DNA of 10,429 nucleotides from Alphaproteobacteria bacterium. Its GTDB lineage: Bacteria; Pseudomonadota; Alphaproteobacteria; Rs-D84; NBLK01. Shown here piece after piece: positions 1 through 4,485 of the stretch. Every line of letters begins with the position of its first letter. Position 1 is the stretch's first letter. The DNA is taken from assembly GCA_016936785.1 (NCBI GenBank), contig JAFGXE010000061.1, positions 1 through 10,429 of the forward strand. The letters are read 5' to 3'. A program made the position numbers and the translations under genes. The notes beneath the pieces are model-generated. The model was not told where the DNA came from, did no database searches, and saw only the letters and a list, made by a program, of their open reading frames with translations.

Positions 1-1185
1 ACCATTCGACATCAAGAAAGGTTGCGTCCAATGAACATCTCCTGTCACACGACTCTGTGTTCCATTGTTATTATAATTTAAAGATGCTGTGTTGAGATTC
101 AGAGAAAAAAAACTGCCGTTCGCAAACGGATCAAACGCTCTCTGATAGTTTAAATCCGGAAGAATTTGAGGCAACTCTTCATCTGTTGTGTCGGGACGTA
201 AATCTTGAAAATCATGCACGCGGAGCGTTAAATAACTGCGATTCCAGAGTCCTTCAAACCCACCCCGTGTTTCAAGATAAGGCACGTTTTCCTTAATATC
301 GTATTTTCGCATAAAGGTGTCATCTGACGTCCGATTAAAATTTAAAAAACCACGCCAAACTGGTGTAAGATTTACAATATTATCCGAAGAAACATGCCAT
401 CTGTCTGTTTGATTATCATACGATTTTGTCTGCGTATAAAGCCCCTCTGTGCGCGTTTGCCCAAAACGAAAATTCTTTCGATGTTGAAACCCTAATGCCT
501 CTCCTTCTTCTGTCGTTGTCATCGGTAAAAGAGTAAGATCGTGTGTCGGTGAAAAAACAAGATAATACGGTATTTTGACATACGTTCCAAGGTCAGCAGT
601 TGACCCGACTTGCGGAAAAAGTAATCCACTTTGTCGCTTTGCTTTTGGCGTTGGATGAGAAAGATATGGCGTGTAAAAAATCGGCACTCCCCAAAGATTC
701 AGCCACGCATGCTTATATGATAAAGAATCTCCATTTTTTGAAATCTTCTTCGCGCGCACCTCCCAGGTTAAAGGACATTCCGCCCGATTACAGGCTGTAT
801 AAGAAGGATCCATCAAAACAAGATCTTCGCCCTCTTTTTCAACTCCTTTTGCTTCCACACTCGCACCGTCAGAAAGATTCAATTCAAACTGATCCATTTG
901 CGCTTTATATAAACCATCTTCTGTGTGAATGGATTCGGTATAAAAAGATTCTCCCCCTTCTTTTTGAACATGCACGCCACCCCAAGAGGTAAAACCTTTT
1001 GTCTTTGTTTCATATTCTGCATGTGGCGCAGAAAGTGTTGTCTTCCCTTGATGGGCTTGAATCCCTCCTTCTGCTTTTACAACTCCTGTGTTATGATCAA
1101 AAGTAATTTCATCAGCAGTAATCGTTATCGGTTCTCCAAAGACGGGAGAGACAAAAAAAGAAAGTAAAAGAAAAAGTTTTTTCAT
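1..1185 (-). CDS. lptD: LPS-assembly protein LptD, N-terminal 395 residues (runs off the left edge)
   Basis: LptD is the outer-membrane beta-barrel that, plugged by the lipoprotein LptE, inserts lipopolysaccharide into the outer leaflet. The frame read from 1185 to base 1 has no stop. It begins with a signal peptide of about 17 residues (MKKLFLLLSFFVSPVFG, then EP). Residues about 20-115 look like the periplasmic OstA/LptA-like beta-jellyroll (ITADEITFD, GVVKAEGGIQA). The junction to the barrel carries the family pattern: YTACN at 129-133, LTWEVRAKKI, YKHAWLNLWGVPIFYTPYLS at about 157-176, then HPTPKAKRQSGLLFP and an LGTY...PYY segment. C132 and C137 are candidates for LptD's N-terminal disulfide cysteines. 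The C-terminal part of the barrel lies outside the window. The ATG overlaps the lptF stop as ATGA, with AAAGGA 8 bases upstream, so the two are translationally coupled. In related bacteria surA often follows, which cannot be checked here. Confidence 0.95.
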   Translation of the reverse strand, partial: MKKLFLLLSFFVSPVFGEPITITADEITFDHNTGVVKAEGGIQAHQGKTTLSAPHAEYETKTKGFTSWGGVHVQKEGGESFYTESIHTEDGLYKAQMDQFELNLSDGASVEAKGVEKEGEDLVLMDPSYTACNRAECPLTWEVRAKKISKNGDSLSYKHAWLNLWGVPIFYTPYLSHPTPKAKRQSGLLFPQVGSTADLGTYVKIPYYLVFSPTHDLTLLPMTTTEEGEALGFQHRKNFRFGQTRTEGLYTQTKSYDNQTDRWHVSSDNIVNLTPVWRGFLNFNRTSDDTFMRKYDIKENVPYLETRGGFEGLWNRSYLTLRVHDFQDLRPDTTDEELPQILPDLNYQRAFDPFANGSFFSLNLNTASLNYNNNGTQSRVTGDVHWTQPFLMSNG

Positions 1186-2243
1186 CGTCTTTTCCTTTTA
1201 GACCAAAGATACCCGAATCCCAGAAGAATCAATAAAAGATGACCCGCATAGACTCCCCAAACAACCGAGGGCATAGATTTAATCAAATTAATTCCAGTCA
1301 GAAGAAGTGCTTGTAAACCGATAAAAGCAATTGAGGTAAAAAGAATATTCCGCCCACGACCACGCCCAGTGATTGACCCACTAAAAATTCCACACAACGC
1401 CAAAAGCGCTGAAATTAAAGACCAAAACGGTACCAAAAATCGCTTATGAAATTCCGCAAGATATTCTCTTTTTGTTTGTTCCGTGTATTCAAGAAGTTGT
1501 GGCGTATACATTTCTTTTGGCTTAACGCGTCGCTGTTTTTTTTCCTCAATTAATCCAAGATCAACCGTCATCTTTTCAAAATCACCATACGTGATTTTAT
1601 CTCCTACTTTTTCTTGTAAGCTTCCTGAAACAAGTGCTACAGACAATCCCTTTTGCGTCTGAACTAACATTCCTTTTTTCGCAATTACTGTATATGTTTT
1701 TTGAGGATTACGCGAATCATTCAAGATCACGTTATAGAGTGAATTGTCTCTCGTTTTTTCTACATAGATAGCAATGTTTGGGATCAGTGTATTGAAATGA
1801 TCTTCTTGAAGCGCCAATGATGCTAAATTATTCTGAAATGCAAATTGCATACTTCTAAATTTTTGCCCAGAAGCTGGCTCTAAAATATGCACTGAGAAAA
1901 AAAGATATCCTGTAAATAACGCAACAAGAATAAGTGTTGGACGTGCAATTTGCCCGACAGAAGCCCCTCCTGCTTGCATGACAACAATTTCTTTATCTTG
2001 AACAAGACGACTATATGTAAAAAGCACAACGGCAAATACGGCCACAGGCAATACAATCGACACCAACTGTGGCAATAGAAGCGACGTTAATCCAAGAAAC
2101 GAAAAAAGAGATAATCCACGTTCGAGCACAAGACTAAATAATCGCAAAATCTGCGTAAGCCAAGCTACCCCTGTCAAAACAAGAGTCACAGTGATAACAC
2201 CTCTAAAAAGATTCTTCAAAATATACCGCGATAAAATTTGCAA
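1182..2243 (-). CDS. lptF: LPS export ABC transporter permease LptF (YjgP/YjgQ family)
   Basis: LptF is an inner-membrane permease half of the LptB2FG ATP-driven exporter that extracts LPS and passes it to LptC. The 353-residue product has six likely membrane segments, at about 14-36, 52-78, 102-120, 270-286, 299-321 and 326-346. A periplasmic beta-jellyroll domain lies between segments 3 and 4. It looks like LptF rather than LptG because of the N-terminal pattern: LSRYILKNL, LTGVAWLTQILR, RGLSLFSF, then FTYSRLVQDKEIVVMQAGGAS. The C-terminal AEFHKRFLVPFWSLISALLA also fits. The reading frame stays open upstream to a TTG at 2324. I place the start at the TTG at 2243, because AGAAGGA lies 8 bases before it and the product then begins MQILSRYIL, as the family does. 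The longer form would run through the divergent promoter. Its stop overlaps the lptD start. No lptG lies beside it, although LptF and LptG normally act as a pair. Confidence 0.92.
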   Translation of the reverse strand: MQILSRYILKNLFRGVITVTLVLTGVAWLTQILRLFSLVLERGLSLFSFLGLTSLLLPQLVSIVLPVAVFAVVLFTYSRLVQDKEIVVMQAGGASVGQIARPTLILVALFTGYLFFSVHILEPASGQKFRSMQFAFQNNLASLALQEDHFNTLIPNIAIYVEKTRDNSLYNVILNDSRNPQKTYTVIAKKGMLVQTQKGLSVALVSGSLQEKVGDKITYGDFEKMTVDLGLIEEKKQRRVKPKEMYTPQLLEYTEQTKREYLAEFHKRFLVPFWSLISALLALCGIFSGSITGRGRGRNILFTSIAFIGLQALLLTGINLIKSMPSVVWGVYAGHLLLILLGFGYLWSKRKRR

Positions 2244-2251
2244 AAAATCAA

Positions 2252-2258
2252 TCCTTCT
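2252..2258 (-). promoter_or_regulatory. Ribosome binding site that fixes the lptF start
   Basis: AGAAGGA on the minus strand, 8 bases before the TTG at 2243. It supports that start over the longer open frame beginning at 2324, where the only sequence ahead is an in-frame TGA and no Shine-Dalgarno motif is evident. Confidence 0.7.
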
Positions 2259-2272
2259 TTTTTCCAAAAAAG

Positions 2273-2307
2273 ATTTTATAGACTTAAATCTAAAAAGTCT
2301 ATAAAAT
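2273..2307. promoter_or_regulatory. Symmetric divergent promoter in a 13-bp perfect inverted repeat
   Basis: ATTTTATAGACTT (2273-2285) and its exact complement AAGTCTATAAAAT (2295-2307) flank a 9-base centre, AAATCTAAA. Because of the symmetry each strand carries the same promoter-like pair. On the plus strand TAGACT (2279-2284), a 17-base spacer and TAAAAT (2302-2307) point to the nucleotidyltransferase. On the minus strand TAGACT (2301-2296), a 17-base spacer and TAAAAT (2278-2273) point to lptF. The -10 matches consensus at 5 of 6 bases and the -35 at 4 of 6. The two promoters overlap almost completely, so polymerase could occupy only one direction at a time. The repeat could also be the operator of a dimeric regulator. 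The symmetry is seen directly; promoter function is inferred. Confidence 0.55.
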
Positions 2308-2339
2308 GCTTGAAAAACAAACAATCAAAAGGACAAAAC

Positions 2340-3227
2340 ATGCAATTTATTGTTTTGCTGGCAGGAAAAAGTACGCGCAACTATCCGCAATCGAAAGGCT
2401 TGCCTCATAAAGCGCTTCTCCCTTTGGGTGACAAAAAAGTGATCGACCACATTATCCAACCCATCATTCAAGCAGGTGGAAAAGAAATCACTTTTGTGAT
2501 TTCAAATGAAGAAAACAAACTCCACTTTGATCGATGTTTTGAGCATGAGCCTTATATTGAAGAAAAATTTGAAAAGAAAAAGGATTTCGTTAGACGTGAT
2601 CTTTTACGTGAATGTTATCTCCCTGACAATATAAAAATAAATTATGTTGTTCAGTCCATGCCTCTCGGTGTGGGTCATGCCATAGCCCTTGCTTCAAAAG
2701 AAGACTCCCCCGTTTGTTTTATCTACCCCGATGATGTTATTTTTTCAAATGGAACACACCCTTATGTCCGTGCAGTAGAAGAGTTTAACCAAACAGGACA
2801 AGGCAATGTTATTGTCACACGTCCTGTAGATGACCCTTCACGATGGGGAATTATTGAAAATGGTCTCTATGTTGAAAAACCCCAAAATAGCACGTCAAAC
2901 GAAGCTGTTATTTCATGTATTATTATTGATAAAGCTATTGTAAAACACCTCAAAAACGCCCTTCAAGATCTTGAAGAGGGCGAAAGTCCTGCAGGTATGA
3001 TTGGCGATGAACTCACACATATTCATGCACTTAATCTTGAATCGCGGGCGCATAAAAATCAACGCATTCGAACAATCCCTCTAACAAAAGACGATATGTA
3101 TCTTGATTGTGGCACACTTGAAGGATACGAAAAATCTTTTCTCTATAGCCTTATTTTTCACTCAAAACTTAAAGAAGAAAACAAAGAATGGATCACCCAG
3201 CTTTTGAAAAACTCTCCCTGCTGTTAA
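2340..3227 (+). CDS. GalU-like sugar-phosphate nucleotidyltransferase (probable UTP-glucose-1-phosphate uridylyltransferase)
   Basis: A 295-residue Rossmann-type nucleotidyltransferase of the GalU/RmlA superfamily, which joins an NTP and a sugar-1-phosphate to give a nucleotide sugar and pyrophosphate in the cytoplasm. Visible motifs in order: AGKSTRNYPQSKGLPHKALLPLGDKK-type nucleotide loop at residues 8-33 (only key parts quoted), VVQSMPLGVGHA at 103-114 (GalU-like RQ..LGLGHAV), YPDDVI at 129-134 for metal binding, SRWGIIE at 167-173, VEKP at 178-181, and YLDCGTLEGY at 254-263, which matches the GalU DCG..GY end. The usual GxGTR is GKSTR here, and one residue appears inserted before the following lysine, so substrate specificity is uncertain. 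The ATG at 2340 is chosen because AAAAGGA lies just upstream and the product then begins at the first beta-strand; the frame is open 34 codons further back through the divergent promoter. It probably serves LPS or other envelope glycans. Confidence 0.8.
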   Translation: MQFIVLLAGKSTRNYPQSKGLPHKALLPLGDKKVIDHIIQPIIQAGGKEITFVISNEENKLHFDRCFEHEPYIEEKFEKKKDFVRRDLLRECYLPDNIKINYVVQSMPLGVGHAIALASKEDSPVCFIYPDDVIFSNGTHPYVRAVEEFNQTGQGNVIVTRPVDDPSRWGIIENGLYVEKPQNSTSNEAVISCIIIDKAIVKHLKNALQDLEEGESPAGMIGDELTHIHALNLESRAHKNQRIRTIPLTKDDMYLDCGTLEGYEKSFLYSLIFHSKLKEENKEWITQLLKNSPCC

Positions 3228-3775
3228 ACAAGCTTCCGAACGTTGGAAAAAAATCAGCTCAGAAACTGGCGCTTAATCTTATGCTTCAGAAAGATGATCT
3301 TTTGCCTTTACTTCAAGAACAGCTCATTCTTTTAAAAGATACAATTAAGACATGTCATCTTTGTGGCAATCTTTCGGAATCAGATCCATGTTCTATTTGC
3401 GCGAATCCCACACGTTCTAAAAAAACACTTTGCCTTGTGAAAGATCTTGCTGATCTTTATGCGTTAGAAAAAACAAATCTCTTTGAAGGGAAATACTTTA
3501 TTCTGAGTGGTCTTCTGTCCGCACGCACACAAATTACACCTGAAACACTCGGGCTTGATCGCCTCAAAAACCGCATTACAACCGAGAAAATAGAAGAATT
3601 GCTTTTCGCATTGCCGATGACACTTGAAGGCAAAACAACCGCACACTATATTCAAAATGAATGCCCGAACTTAACCTATACAGAGTTGGCACATGGGATT
3701 CCTATTGGGGGTGACCTTGAGTATCTCGATGAAGGCACCATCGCGGAAGCCTTCCGTTCCCGAAAATCAATTTAG
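3188..3775 (+). CDS. recR: Recombination mediator protein RecR
   Basis: RecR acts with RecO and RecF to load RecA on SSB-coated single-stranded DNA at gaps and stalled forks. At 195 residues it has normal family length. Order of domains: helix-hairpin-helix at about 11-30 (LLNKLPNVGKKSAQKLAL), a four-cysteine zinc finger (C56, C59, C68, C71), a TOPRIM domain at about 80-155, and the family C-terminal signature HGIPIGGDLEYLDEGTIAEA at 169-188. The TOPRIM domain is odd. The usual VVE is LVK (K85), the LSPxDGxGP loop is LSARTQITP (T114 where Asp is usual), and EGEATA is EGKTTA (K149). The fold looks intact, with ALEKT and the closing motif present. The start lies inside the end of the nucleotidyltransferase gene, a 40-base overlap, so the two are surely cotranscribed. 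The usual dnaX-ybaB neighbours are absent. Confidence 0.95.
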   Translation: MDHPAFEKLSLLLNKLPNVGKKSAQKLALNLMLQKDDLLPLLQEQLILLKDTIKTCHLCGNLSESDPCSICANPTRSKKTLCLVKDLADLYALEKTNLFEGKYFILSGLLSARTQITPETLGLDRLKNRITTEKIEELLFALPMTLEGKTTAHYIQNECPNLTYTELAHGIPIGGDLEYLDEGTIAEAFRSRKSI

Positions 3776-3781
3776 ATAAAC

Positions 3782-4447
3782 TTATTCACACTTTTGAACG
3801 CCGTCCGAAAGGACGATTTTATCTGCACCACCGATTGGCACAGATACGCAGATTTGATCCTGAATATAGATTTTCTTTTGTATTTTGAGGTCATTTTGAA
3901 AACGAATACTTTTAATGCTTTTCACATAGACAGACCCCACAACACTCAAACCTTTTGGCAAGACACAATTCTCTGTTCCTAAACCATAAATATGGAGGTC
4001 GCCCACAATGCGTAAATGAGGGGGAATTTTGCTACAATCTTGTCCAAGGATACGCATATCCCCTTTATGTTCTTGCTCTTGAAAAGTCGTTGTTGAAAAA
4101 TCGAGCGTTGGAATATCTTTTATTTCTGTCTTTCGCATTTGCACTGTTTTGTAAAGTAGTTGTGGTTTTTTCGGGTCAAGAATCTGTTCTGCTTCGGGAT
4201 CTTTTTTCGCCTCTTCGAGGGTTTGCCCTTTTTTCTCTTGGATATTTGCTTCTTCGGATACTATGTCCTCGTCTTTTTTTTCAACACCAAATCCCGTTTC
4301 GATCGCAATTTTTTCTTCAATTTTTTCATCTTCTGTTCTTTGAGTCACAAGCGGGTAAAGTGCATACATCAACAAAGAAATCACAATGACTAAAAGAACG
4401 CCATTCAAAACTTGATACCGATGAAAACTTTTGATTTGTTTTTCCAT
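3782..4447 (-). CDS. Unrecognised single-pass membrane protein with acidic linker and probable beta-solenoid C-terminus
   Basis: I do not recognise this protein as a named family. From the ATG at 4447 it has 221 residues. A short basic N-terminus (MEKQIKSFHR) precedes one hydrophobic segment at about 13-34, which predicts a cytoplasmic N-terminus and a periplasmic remainder. Residues about 37-95 are a charged linker rich in Glu and Lys, probably extended or coiled. The C-terminal part (about 130-221) shows three loose repeats of 20-24 residues of the form IPPHLRIVGDLHI, LPKGLSVVGSVYV, FQNDLKIQKKIYI. These resemble beta-solenoid or leucine-rich-type repeats. Cysteines 138, 161, 200 and 220 all lie in this part and could form disulfides. 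It is the last gene of the rne operon, just after addB. A TTG at 4477 would add 10 residues and sit 8 bases after the addB stop, but has no Shine-Dalgarno motif; the ATG has AGGG at a short 3-base spacing. Confidence 0.75.
   Translation of the reverse strand: MEKQIKSFHRYQVLNGVLLVIVISLLMYALYPLVTQRTEDEKIEEKIAIETGFGVEKKDEDIVSEEANIQEKKGQTLEEAKKDPEAEQILDPKKPQLLYKTVQMRKTEIKDIPTLDFSTTTFQEQEHKGDMRILGQDCSKIPPHLRIVGDLHIYGLGTENCVLPKGLSVVGSVYVKSIKSIRFQNDLKIQKKIYIQDQICVSVPIGGADKIVLSDGVQKCE
3802..3815 (+). terminator. Weak hairpin, possible terminator after recR
   Basis: CGTCC and GGACG pair around a GAAA tetraloop and are followed by ATTTTAT, 26 bases after the recR stop. It lies inside the 3' end of the convergent gene. 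The stem is only 5 bp and the T run is broken, so this is a tentative call. No better terminator is seen in the 6-base gap between the convergent stop codons. Confidence 0.25.
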
Positions 4448-4485
4448 ACGCCCTAGTTTATCAAAAAATTGACTCAATGTCGAGA

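Noticed and set aside
600..1167. Plus-strand open frames at 600-992 and 925-1167
   Set aside because: They lie antisense to lptD, whose 395-codon frame has a full family signature; the products show no domain.
2364..2378. GKST in the nucleotidyltransferase read as a Walker A P-loop
   Set aside because: No GxxxxGKS/T spacing is present, and the position matches the GxGTR loop of the GalU family.
3744..3756. CGGAAG-C-CTTCCG inverted repeat near the recR end as a terminator
   Set aside because: It lies within recR coding sequence before the stop, the loop is too tight, and no T run follows.
3794..4393. Plus-strand frames up to 144 codons opposite the unknown membrane protein
   Set aside because: The minus-strand frame covers the whole interval, fits the operon spacing and has a sensible membrane segment and linker. 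The plus-strand products look like antisense hydrophobic Phe/Leu-rich translations of A-rich codons.
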